Positions 7,928 through 15,062 of a stretch of DNA of 34,896 nt are shown one piece after another. Within the stretch, counting starts at the first letter, position 1. Each line of letters opens with the position of its first letter. Source of the stretch: Desulfonema limicola (GTDB lineage: Bacteria > Desulfobacterota > Desulfobacteria > Desulfobacterales > RPRI01); contig DYJH01000020.1 of the NCBI GenBank assembly GCA_020723255.1, positions 1 to 34,896 of the forward strand, in the 5' to 3' direction. The position numbers were made by a program, and so were the translations under genes. Under the pieces are notes generated by a model. That model was not told the origin of the DNA and made no database searches. It saw only the letters and a program-made list of their open reading frames with translations.

Positions 7928-10507
7928 TTAACCCATATCCCTTGTTACTTTATTATTGCCGATCACGGTCAAAGGCGCTTCAGCATTGCCTGCCTGCAAG
8001 CGCAGAGTCATTGTTTCGGCTCCGCCGCCGAAAACAGGCCCGCCGGTTGCGTATGCAAATCTCGGAGCCGGGATTGACGGCATTGATATATTGGATATCA
8101 ACCCGCCGACTCTGGCCCGAACCGTATCAGACAAATTCGCCTTCATTGAATTTAATGCGGCGAATAACCCAGCGCCGTATTTTTTTACAGCCTCTTTTCT
8201 CACAACAAATTCACCGGCTTCAAGCAGCGCACGGATGTGATCTCCTCCGCCGTAACCGGGAAGCTTGCCCCCCGTGGCGTATCCGGAATCTTCATCTGAC
8301 GATGAGGATGACCCTGTTTTTACCGTCCTGATATATATGGTTTTATATTCGTCTTTAATCAGGGATGCGATTTTGCTTTCCGCTGTCTCAACTCCGCTTA
8401 ACGTTATGGCTATGTCCGCCTCACGCTGCTTTGCTATTTCATCAAGCTGCTTTTTTATGCCGTCTGCTGTAGCCTGCCATTCGGCCTGTGCGGTCGCAGC
8501 TGCTTCTTTTTGTTTGACATAGAGTTTTTGGACAAAATCCCCAACAGCCTGCACACCTCCGATGGCGATCTCTTTCGTATCCTCAAGGGACTTAACCACA
8601 ACATCTTTACCGTCTTTCGTCCCTTTTACCTCTTTCGCAAGATCGGCATACAAACTCTCAGCGTCTTTAGCCAGCTTCTCGGCAAGTTCATAGTCTTTGT
8701 TGGCCAATGCTTCTTTTGCTGCATAGAATTTTTCTTCAGCCTGGAGCTTATTATCTGCCCATATCTGGGCGTCAGTCATTCCTTTTTGACCTAATTCACG
8801 GATTTTGTCTCCAGTGGAAAGCTTTGCATATTTGATCTTTTCTTCCCACTCTATTACTTTTTGTGCATATTCCTCGGCAGATTTTTTGGCGCTTTCATAT
8901 GCGGCCTTTGCTGCTTTCTCAAATTCATCAAGTTGCTCTGTGGATGCCCTCACAGCCTCCGCCGGTTTTTTCATCTCAACGGCAGCATCGGATGCCGATC
9001 CGCCCAGTTTTTTAAAATCACCGGTGATTTCCTGCAGCCGGTCATTTACGGTTTTAAGTTCTTTTTGGGCTGCAAGCGCTTCAAAAGTTGCAGTGCCAAA
9101 AAATGTAGTTTCTTTGGATTTTTGTTGCAACTGTATTTTGAGCGCATTGTAATAGCCACGGGCCTTCCGGAGACTTACGCGGAATTTTTCCAGGTCATCC
9201 TGAGCCGCCCCGGTTATATCGCCTGGCAGCTTGAAATCTTTAAAGGATTCCCAAGCCTTCATCTGTTGTGTGGTTTTTTGGGTAAGAGCTTCCTGTTGAG
9301 CCTGCACTTTCTTTGCCTCCGCCCGCCAATCCATAAAAGCTTTTATTGCTTCGATAATTTTAAGCGTTCCCCAGGCAGCGGCTAAGGCAAGCCCTCCCAT
9401 CAGAGCAGTACCGGCAATTGTTGCCTGTGTTGCGACAGCCGTGATTGCGGTTTTTAAACTCCCAAGCCACGAAATAATAGATGTGCCGGTCAGAACCTTA
9501 AAAGCGGCATTAAGGCCGTTTACCAATGTGAACAGCTTTGTTATTACGCTGATCGCAGCAGCAGTACCCGCAAGCGTCAGAAGCAAATCCTTCCATTTTA
9601 CAGCCATCTCGATTGTTTTTGCCGCAAATGTCACAAGATCGGCAACGAGCGCCCCGATTTGCCCGGAATTACTCTTAAGTATTGCCGCCACTCCCTGTAA
9701 TGCATCTTTAAAATCAGTGCTATTTGCGATTGAGTTTTCTATCTCTTTTTTGATTTCCTGCAAGGATCCGGCAAAAGTATCGCCACTTGCAGCGGCCCTG
9801 CCCAAAAACTGCTCGCTTTGCTGCAAAAAAGCAGTATAACGTGCCTGCGCCTTTTCAAGGTCTGTCAGATCCTTCCATGCGATTTTGTTGGCTTTGTTGG
9901 CCTCGTATTGAGCCTTAACGTAGTTTTCGTTCAGGGTTAAACCCAAGTACTCGGCAGATTCGGCTTCACCTCGCAAAGCCGCTGTCACGCGCTCAATAGC
10001 CCCTTCAAGATCCACCTTGCCGGCGCCGAGATCAGCCGATCTTTTGATAACTTCGGTCATCTGGTCTTTAGACAGCCCCAAACGTTTGGTCATATCTGTT
10101 GTGCGTGATATTGCCCCCTTAAGCGCCGTATCCGAATAGATTTTTAATTCTTTTGATAAACTCGCAACCGTGTTTTCCCAATCCTTAACCGATCCTGCAT
10201 TTTTAAACTCACGGTTTGCTGCGGCTATACTTGTCTGCATATTAAATGCAGCCTGGTCGGCGCCCTGCATTATCTCGGTCGCCTTCCTTAACGCCTGGAA
10301 GCCGGCTACGCCTGCAAGCATCGTTTTGATGCCGTCCTTCAGCCTGGCAACCGCTTTATGTCCGTTCCCGATTGTGTCATTGAACGCTTTAGCAGCTTCC
10401 TTGCCCTTTCCGAATCCGGATCGTATCGATGAACTTGTAGCGCTCATGGCTTCCGATACGCCTTTTGCTGCGGCGGAAATTATTATCTTGAGGATTTTAT
10501 CTTGCAT
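7928..10507 (-). CDS. Tail tape measure protein
   Basis: 859 residues. The N-terminal part is coiled coil and Ala-rich ('AAFNMQTSIAAANREFKNAG', 'YSDTALKGAISRTTDMTKRLGL') and matches the TP901/lambda-type minor tail repeat ('DKMTEVI..sADLGAG'). A hydrophobic middle (about 270-390) holds several membrane-like stretches ('LLLTLAGTAAAISVITKLF'), as in tape measures that insert into the host membrane. Long helices follow, then a Gly-rich C terminus with 'ATGGKLPGYGGGDHIRALLEAGEFVV', a motif common at tape-measure ends. It sets tail length; at about 1.5 angstrom per residue a tail of about 130 nm is expected. No Shine-Dalgarno is seen before the ATG at 10507, which is odd for such an abundant-operon gene. 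Confidence 0.93.
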   Translation of the reverse strand: MQDKILKIIISAAAKGVSEAMSATSSSIRSGFGKGKEAAKAFNDTIGNGHKAVARLKDGIKTMLAGVAGFQALRKATEIMQGADQAAFNMQTSIAAANREFKNAGSVKDWENTVASLSKELKIYSDTALKGAISRTTDMTKRLGLSKDQMTEVIKRSADLGAGKVDLEGAIERVTAALRGEAESAEYLGLTLNENYVKAQYEANKANKIAWKDLTDLEKAQARYTAFLQQSEQFLGRAAASGDTFAGSLQEIKKEIENSIANSTDFKDALQGVAAILKSNSGQIGALVADLVTFAAKTIEMAVKWKDLLLTLAGTAAAISVITKLFTLVNGLNAAFKVLTGTSIISWLGSLKTAITAVATQATIAGTALMGGLALAAAWGTLKIIEAIKAFMDWRAEAKKVQAQQEALTQKTTQQMKAWESFKDFKLPGDITGAAQDDLEKFRVSLRKARGYYNALKIQLQQKSKETTFFGTATFEALAAQKELKTVNDRLQEITGDFKKLGGSASDAAVEMKKPAEAVRASTEQLDEFEKAAKAAYESAKKSAEEYAQKVIEWEEKIKYAKLSTGDKIRELGQKGMTDAQIWADNKLQAEEKFYAAKEALANKDYELAEKLAKDAESLYADLAKEVKGTKDGKDVVVKSLEDTKEIAIGGVQAVGDFVQKLYVKQKEAAATAQAEWQATADGIKKQLDEIAKQREADIAITLSGVETAESKIASLIKDEYKTIYIRTVKTGSSSSSDEDSGYATGGKLPGYGGGDHIRALLEAGEFVVRKEAVKKYGAGLFAALNSMKANLSDTVRARVGGLISNISMPSIPAPRFAYATGGPVFGGGAETMTLRLQAGNAEAPLTVIGNNKVTRDMG

Positions 10508-10551
10508 AAATTTGTAAAAGCGTTAGAATTGTTAATAGGCTCACCGTTTTT

Positions 10552-10585
10552 ATTCCCCCTTAACAAAGGGGGTAAAGGGGGTTGT
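10552..10585. repeat. Family-A palindrome
   Basis: 'CCCCCTTAACAAAGGGGGTAAAGGGGG' lies in a 210-bp gap without minus-strand genes. Its AAAGGGGG end sits eight bases before the plus-strand ATG at 10589. Confidence 0.85.
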
Positions 10586-10588
10586 AAT

Positions 10589-10777
10589 ATGTTTGCTATA
10601 TTTAAAATTCTCGTTGGCGTTATTTTTTTTGTTTTTCCGTTCGAGTACGGGATCACTCTGTTCAATGTTGTTTTGTGTGTGATAGGGCTTTATTTAATAA
10701 CAACCGGCCTTGCCAATTTTATTGGGTCTCTTTCAGAAAGCCTTTCCAGCTCTCGGCATCCGCAAACCCGGCCCTGA
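10589..10777 (+). CDS. Possible small membrane protein on the opposite strand
   Basis: 62 residues if begun at the ATG after the repeat. Two strong hydrophobic segments ('FKILVGVIFFVFPF' and 'VVLCVIGLYLITTGL') form a convincing two-pass membrane hairpin. It fills the only stretch of the tail region without a minus-strand gene, and its 3' end overlaps the antisense 40-aa chaperone partner by 59 bases. It is not part of the phage transcription direction. No promoter is clear. It could be cargo acquired with the repeat, or a chance ORF; two clean membrane helices in a low-complexity region argue weakly for real. Confidence 0.35.
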   Translation: MFAIFKILVGVIFFVFPFEYGITLFNVVLCVIGLYLITTGLANFIGSLSESLSSSRHPQTRP

Positions 10778-10841
10778 CAGCAATCGCAAGGTTTCTGATT
10801 CTCTCTGATTCAAGCCTCTCGTGTTCTTTAAGCGCTGTCAT
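10719..10841 (-). CDS. Small tail-assembly ORF between chaperone and tape measure
   Basis: 40 residues, below the ORF-track cutoff. It starts at an ATG overlapping the chaperone stop (ATGA), begins 'MTALKEHERLESERI' and ends 'SWKGFLKETQ'. It occupies the position of the second tail-chaperone product (the lambda T part of GT), the small ORF that usually links chaperone and tape measure. Here it is reached by stop-start overlap instead of an obvious slippery sequence. A short helical protein with a conserved-looking Trp near the C terminus is usual for this slot. Confidence 0.65.
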   Translation of the reverse strand: MTALKEHERLESERIRNLAIAVRAGFADAESWKGFLKETQ

Positions 10842-11209
10842 AAAGAAACCCCATCCATACTCCCAGGCTCCGGAGTGTCCGTGCTCGATAAGCCTGCAAG
10901 CGCTTCGGTCAAGTGATTTTTGATCAAGCTTCCGAACGTCTTTGTTATTCCCAGACGCTCGATCACTTCCAAAAAATCGGCATTAACCTCCTTAAAATCT
11001 TCCCAAAGCAGCTTGATTTCGCTCGGAGCCATTTCTTCCAATTCTTCAGGTTTTATATCTGAAGCATAAGGAAGCAATCTTTCAATATCCGCCAGGATAT
11101 TTTCACCCGCCTCTTCTCCGGCAATAAGGATTTCCCGGATATCCTTAACCCTTAACTCTTTTACGGTAATTTCCTTATCATCAATCTTTACAATTTTTAT
11201 CTTTCGCAT
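10838..11209 (-). CDS. Tail assembly chaperone (gpG-like)
   Basis: 123 residues from the ATG at 11209, chosen because GGAGG lies four to five bases upstream; the tracked start at 11236 runs through a tandem repeat. The acidic helical protein has 'IKIDDKEITVKELRVKDI' and 'LLPYASDIKPEELEEMAPSEIKLLWEDFKEVN', a pattern seen in siphophage tail assembly chaperones that hold the tape measure during tail assembly. It lies between the tube and tape-measure genes as expected. The downstream 40-aa ORF overlaps its stop. Confidence 0.75.
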   Translation of the reverse strand: MRKIKIVKIDDKEITVKELRVKDIREILIAGEEAGENILADIERLLPYASDIKPEELEEMAPSEIKLLWEDFKEVNADFLEVIERLGITKTFGSLIKNHLTEALAGLSSTDTPEPGSMDGVSL

Positions 11210-11221
11210 GCACCCTCCGGC

Positions 11222-11274
11222 AATTTCAAATTTCAAATTTCAAATTTCAAATGCGGGCGAATAGTCATTCGCCC
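11222..11274. repeat. Heptanucleotide tandem repeat plus GGGCGAAT hairpin
   Basis: Four copies of 'AATTTCA' (11222-11251) are followed by 'GGGCGAAT agtc ATTCGCCC' (11255-11274), a perfect 8-bp hairpin that recurs at 30114. Both fill the gap between the tube and chaperone genes. Confidence 0.85.
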
Positions 11275-12237
11275 TTACATCGTCTCAACCTTATAATATT
11301 CCTGCCCGCTCGCCTGCGCACTATCCTTTAACACTGTGCCCGTGACGGCCAATATCGCAGCTCCATCGCCAATAAGCGGAAAATCACCATTCAGCAGCAC
11401 GTTCACCTTGTGGAATGTCCATCTTTGGCGGACTCCGTTATCATCCTTATCGCTCACGAATATGATTTTCTTTTCAACGGATGCCGCACTCATGCCATGT
11501 ATAAGAGATTTCGTAACGGCTTCGTAATCGTAGCTTACCTTGTCGCCCGCAACTATGCTTCCGGCACTCAGTGCCCGGATAAAACCGTAATCCGGGTCAA
11601 GATCGTAATCGGCTCCCTGGACACGCCTGCTTGCCCCTGTGGTGTCTGTTACTACTACATCCTCCTGCACGGTTATGGCTGTCGGAATAATATAGTTGGT
11701 ATCCTGGGTCTCATAGACCTGGTTGGTAACCACAAATGTGCCGGACACATTGCATAGCTCGATAAAGCCAGCGCCCACAAATGCAATTTTGCCGGTTGCT
11801 CCCGATGTCACCTGCGTTACAGTATCACCGACTGCCAGTGATCCGGTGATTGTGCCCGTAAGTTTCGTGCTTTTGACATTGAGTTTGCCCAGATCAATGT
11901 AAAAATCATCAACCCATGTCGGCGCCGCCTGGTATGTATATGACGCAGCCTGATTATCCGCAGCAGCAGCGGAAGAAAGCAACGCGATCTTCAAATTCTC
12001 GTTTGTCATTTCACGCAGGCCGAATGTAATCTTGGCTTCGCTTTCCGTAATCTTTTCAATGATTGTGCCGCGTGCGGCGTTTCTTGTGCTTTTGAGCTTT
12101 TCAGTTGACACAGCCAAACTGAAATTAAAATTTTCCAGCTCGCCCATGTCATCAAAAGAAGCCCCGCCAACCGGCCCCTGATAAGCCCTGCCCGTGCCGT
12201 AATATCTGATATTGTCCGCATCTGATGCTAATGGCAT
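11275..12237 (-). CDS. Major tail tube protein
   Basis: 320 residues with strong GGAGG ribosome binding site. It starts 'MPLASDADNIRYYGTGRAY' and has 'DDMGELENFNFSLAVSTEKLKSTR', the N-terminal pattern of siphophage tube proteins, then 'FGLREMTNENLKIALLS', a helical loop typical of that family. A central insertion ('GSLAVGDTVTQVTSGATGKIAFVG') looks like an extra beta domain exposed on the tail. The C-terminal strands 'QRWTFHKVNVLLNGDFPLIGD..AILAVTGTVL' complete the tube fold. Located just before the chaperone and tape measure genes. Confidence 0.85.
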   Translation of the reverse strand: MPLASDADNIRYYGTGRAYQGPVGGASFDDMGELENFNFSLAVSTEKLKSTRNAARGTIIEKITESEAKITFGLREMTNENLKIALLSSAAAADNQAASYTYQAAPTWVDDFYIDLGKLNVKSTKLTGTITGSLAVGDTVTQVTSGATGKIAFVGAGFIELCNVSGTFVVTNQVYETQDTNYIIPTAITVQEDVVVTDTTGASRRVQGADYDLDPDYGFIRALSAGSIVAGDKVSYDYEAVTKSLIHGMSAASVEKKIIFVSDKDDNGVRQRWTFHKVNVLLNGDFPLIGDGAAILAVTGTVLKDSAQASGQEYYKVETM

Positions 12238-12263
12238 TGTTGATTCCCTCCTTTGTCGTATTC

Positions 12264-12330
12264 GGTTTACAGTTTACAGTTGACAGTTCACGGCTTGCTG
12301 TTAACCGTAAACCGGTAACCGTCAACCGCT
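12264..12330. repeat. Family-F repeat (GTTAACCGT type)
   Basis: Short alternating direct and inverted motifs 'GTTTACAG', 'GTTGACAG', 'GTTAACCG', 'GTAACCGTCAACCG' fill the gap upstream of the tube gene. The same family recurs at 32075-32108, where it codes for the transposase C terminus. Confidence 0.75.
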
Positions 12331-12332
12331 TT

Positions 12333-12791
12333 TTAAGCCTTTCGTTTTTCCATCTCTTCAGCAGAGATTATTATCTCTGCATAATGACATAACACCTTGC
12401 CGAACATCCTGTGTCCAACCGTTTCAACCGATGGCGCAGAGCAGTATCTAACAGTGCCGTTCAACGTTCGCTTTGCTCTGAGCGCAGAGCAGATCCCATC
12501 GACTATGCTGTCCTGAAAAAATATCTCTGACTGATCTTCATCCTTCAAACCATAAACACAGACAATTTTAAGCTCGTGTTTCCGGACATTCTGTCCGCTG
12601 CCTCCAGATTCATCTTCCGGAGTCCGCGTTCGGGTTATCATACAGCCGTTGATCTTGTTGTTTGCATCCTTAAACAGCTCTAAAAATTTTTCCCAGGTGT
12701 TAGTCCAGCGCTGGTATTCATATACAGGGCCGACCGCAGAAACTTCCCTGATAATTGTTGCAGCAGCGGCTCTTATGGCTGTTAAACTCAT
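12333..12791 (-). CDS. Tail terminator-like protein
   Basis: 152 residues, ATGA overlap with the gene upstream and GGAG six bases before the start. 'HELKIVCVYGLKDEDQSEIFFQDSIVDGICSALRAKRTLNG' matches the beta-then-helix pattern of phage tail terminator proteins (lambda gpU type) that cap the tail tube at the head side. Order (head completion, this gene, tube) supports it. No single motif is decisive. Confidence 0.65.
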   Translation of the reverse strand: MSLTAIRAAAATIIREVSAVGPVYEYQRWTNTWEKFLELFKDANNKINGCMITRTRTPEDESGGSGQNVRKHELKIVCVYGLKDEDQSEIFFQDSIVDGICSALRAKRTLNGTVRYCSAPSVETVGHRMFGKVLCHYAEIIISAEEMEKRKA

Positions 12792-13279
12792 TGGATTCTC
12801 CGCAGTATTTCATCCGGTATCTGATCGAGAATGCCGATAATCGCAGATTTATAGTCATCCCAGGCATTGCCGAACATGTATGCGCCTTCCGTGCCTTTTT
12901 TGGATATCTTTCTGGCTATCAGAAACGCTACGCTATCGGCTTCTTTGCCTTCAATGCCAAGCTTCTTTTCTACCCAGAATTTTATCGGAGCAATTGGCGG
13001 AAAATGCGGTTTTGTGCCCAGTTCCACTGGTTCGCCGTATTCGGCTGGCGTTCCCAGCAGTCCTTCCACACCTTCTCCGTTTATATCGACATTATGAAAT
13101 ATGGTATCTCTCAGATGTATAGGCCCTGCGCCTAAAGGCGTTTCTGTTTTTACAATTCTTTCGAGAAAAAGCAGAGCCTCTGTGATCTTGGACTCCATTG
13201 CATCTCTTGACGCAACCGGAAACTGAACAATCAGCTTATCAATATCACCGGTATCATACGAGTATTTAATATCTATCAT
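12788..13279 (-). CDS. HK97 gp10-like head-tail joining protein
   Basis: 163 residues; coupled on both sides (TGATG upstream, ATGA downstream). The N-terminal helix 'AMESKITEALLFLERIVKTETPLGAG' leads to 'LRDTIFHNVD', then 'YGEPVELGTKPHFPPIAPIKFWVEKKLG', the clear signature of the HK97-gp10/Mu gpG-type family involved in connector completion. 'VAFLIARKISKKGTEG' follows as in the family ('..a..IA..I...G'). Confidence 0.8.
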   Translation of the reverse strand: MIDIKYSYDTGDIDKLIVQFPVASRDAMESKITEALLFLERIVKTETPLGAGPIHLRDTIFHNVDINGEGVEGLLGTPAEYGEPVELGTKPHFPPIAPIKFWVEKKLGIEGKEADSVAFLIARKISKKGTEGAYMFGNAWDDYKSAIIGILDQIPDEILRRIQ

Positions 13280-13971
13280 CAGCGGTGCCTTTGATTATGC
13301 GTTATCCTGCTGCCGCCCCAGCTTGCACGGCTGTCCTGGTCGTAAGTCACGCTGGCAGGCTTTGTTTTGCCGTCCTGTATGCCCATATGCGTTAAATATA
13401 TATTTCTCAAAGCCCTTGCCCTGGCTGCATATTCCGAAGCCCTGCTTTTATGTTCGACGCTGTCGGCATTTATCGTGCTGTCGTTGGCCTGAGCGTAATA
13501 AGTGGCAAGCATCTCGCAGAAATTAGCGGCAGCCAGCGCCTGCACCGCTTCTTCATCGAAAGCGCTTATGGTGCAGCCGGTTTCATCGCATGTGTGCAGT
13601 CCGGTATATGTTACCCGGAAACTTTCCGTCGCTGCAGGAGAATCGTTTACAAACCGCAGATATTTGCCGTCCGGCTTCTCATAGATAATCCATTCATCAT
13701 CATCGATGATGGCCGGATCCGGATCGTCGTCATCAACAGGATATTCCACCTGGCCGATAACGGAAAAACCGTCAAGCCAGGCTACGAATGTGTTTATGGC
13801 ATAATCAAACCCGCCGTCTCCGTTAAAATCCTCAATGATTCTCAAGGGTTTATTTTTGGAATACATTTTAACGGCCATATTGACAGCAAGTGTTTTGTCG
13901 GCATCTGCGAGAGGAATTCCCCCCTGTACCAACTGCCCGACTGCGTCAACATAATCCTGCCGTATGCTCAT
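13279..13971 (-). CDS. Head-tail adaptor protein (connector)
   Basis: 230 residues. Helical N terminus ('MSIRQDYVDAVGQLVQGG'), central beta segment ('EWIIYEKPDGKYLRF', 'ESFRVTYTGLHTC') and long C-terminal helices ('EEAVQALAAANFCEMLATYYAQ', 'SRASEYAARARALRNIYL') fit head-tail adaptors of the gp6/gp15 type that dock onto the portal. An acidic run 'DDDDPDPAIIDDDE' lies in the middle. Position after the head proteins and before gp10-like protein agrees. Family name not certain. Confidence 0.6.
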   Translation of the reverse strand: MSIRQDYVDAVGQLVQGGIPLADADKTLAVNMAVKMYSKNKPLRIIEDFNGDGGFDYAINTFVAWLDGFSVIGQVEYPVDDDDPDPAIIDDDEWIIYEKPDGKYLRFVNDSPAATESFRVTYTGLHTCDETGCTISAFDEEAVQALAAANFCEMLATYYAQANDSTINADSVEHKSRASEYAARARALRNIYLTHMGIQDGKTKPASVTYDQDSRASWGGSRITHNQRHR

Positions 13972-14047
13972 ATTCTTTCCCTTATATTTTCATGGTTTAC
14001 ATCAGGGCACGGACATAATCCATGCCCCGGATAAAACCTGAAAAAGT
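13972..14047. other. Short gap between connector and decoration-like genes
   Basis: 76 bases with an imperfect repeat 'GGGCACGGACATAATCCATGCCC' (about 14006-14028), a stem of the same style as the other palindromes. No gene or promoter seen. Confidence 0.4.
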
Positions 14048-14962
14048 TTATATTGTAATTACAGGCGCAGCGGCAACTCCGGCCAGGCCTATAAGAACCC
14101 AGCCAACTGTGTCGTCAACATAAAGCAAAGTAGCTGCCTGGCCGGCTGCAGAGAAAACAATGGTGGCAAAACCGGATTTGGTTGTAGGCGTAAGGGTTCC
14201 GTCACCGCCGCCGTCAACAACCAGCGAAACGGTTAGTATCTGCCCGTTTTCTCCGTTTGCCAGCGTGAGCGCCTCCGCATCGGCTCCAGTTGTTTTGGCT
14301 ACATAGGCGTGAGTCACAGGGATGGCCAATACATCCGCCGCTACCGTAGTTCCGACTCCAGGCGAATATGATATTGCGCCCGAATCATCCGGAAGTGTTA
14401 TTGTGTTGTCTGCTGTCGGGTTTGTAGGCGTTATGGTTGTTTCATAGTCATCAGCCGTAGCCCCTTCCATGATAATCGGAGTTGCTCCGGAAAGCACTCC
14501 CATAGCGGTCAATGCGCTGCTGTCGAAATAATTATGGCAGTTGAAATAAATAGTTGTAGTCGAGATTGCTACGCCTATGGGCTGGCTATATGAGGGGGCT
14601 GACTGGGTAATGGCGCCTGCAGTCTCTGATAAATAGACGAATACCCCTTCCGAAAGCCCTGTCCAGCCAGTCAATATCCCATTTGTAATAATTTCAATTG
14701 CAGCGCCGCTTGCTCCGGTTTTACTACCCACGATTCCCACAGCAGGCCTTAGTGCCGCATCGTTGGCATCGGCTTTATATGCATATCCGTTAGCGTCTTT
14801 AATGCAAACAACCTGCCCGACAGTTACCGTCTCGCCTGCAGTGGCCGATATCCTGGCAAATACCTGCTTTTTGCTATATGCTTCGGCATTGCCGATAAGC
14901 ATCAAAACCATAAATAAGGCGATGAAAATCACCCCGAATTTTCTGAAATTTTCAATATTCAT
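14048..14962 (-). CDS. Capsid decoration-like protein with an N-terminal signal peptide
   Basis: 304 residues from the ATG at 14962, which has GGAGGG four bases upstream; the tracked start at 15019 lies in a repeat. Residues 1-28 look like a true Sec signal: 'NFRKFG', a hydrophobic core 'VIFIALFMVLMLIG', then 'NAEA' before Tyr. The following region ('ATAGETVTVGQVVCIKDANGYAYKADA...AVGIVGSKTGASGAAIEI') resembles the beta-tulip decoration fold (DUF2190-like/head-cement), and the C-terminal half contains 'NTITLPDDSGAI', common in phage and fibre-like surface proteins. A secretion signal on a protein encoded next to the capsid is unusual. Confidence 0.65.
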   Translation of the reverse strand: MNIENFRKFGVIFIALFMVLMLIGNAEAYSKKQVFARISATAGETVTVGQVVCIKDANGYAYKADANDAALRPAVGIVGSKTGASGAAIEIITNGILTGWTGLSEGVFVYLSETAGAITQSAPSYSQPIGVAISTTTIYFNCHNYFDSSALTAMGVLSGATPIIMEGATADDYETTITPTNPTADNTITLPDDSGAISYSPGVGTTVAADVLAIPVTHAYVAKTTGADAEALTLANGENGQILTVSLVVDGGGDGTLTPTTKSGFATIVFSAAGQAATLLYVDDTVGWVLIGLAGVAAAPVITI

Positions 14963-14997
14963 ATTCCCTCCATTGCTTGTTATTGTTATTTTGTTCC

Positions 14998-15035
14998 CCC
15001 CCTGTATCCCCCTTATCAAAGGGGGATACAGGGGG
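14998..15035. repeat. Extended perfect family-A palindrome
   Basis: 'CCCCCTGTATCCCCCTT atc AAAGGGGGATACAGGGGG' is a nearly perfect 17-bp stem, the longest of the family here, between the capsid and decoration-like genes. Confidence 0.9.
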
Positions 15036-15062
15036 TTGTTGGGGATAAAAAGGGTTGTTGTT

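Noticed and set aside
8805-9385. Plus-strand ORFs of 115 and 174 aa within the tape measure gene
   Set aside because: Antisense to the Ala/Lys-rich coiled coil, which yields long Phe/Ser-rich shadow frames; no domain signal.
10483-10665. 60-aa minus-strand ORF between chaperone and tape measure
   Set aside because: It reads through the palindrome, overlaps the tape measure start out of frame and has no ribosome binding site.
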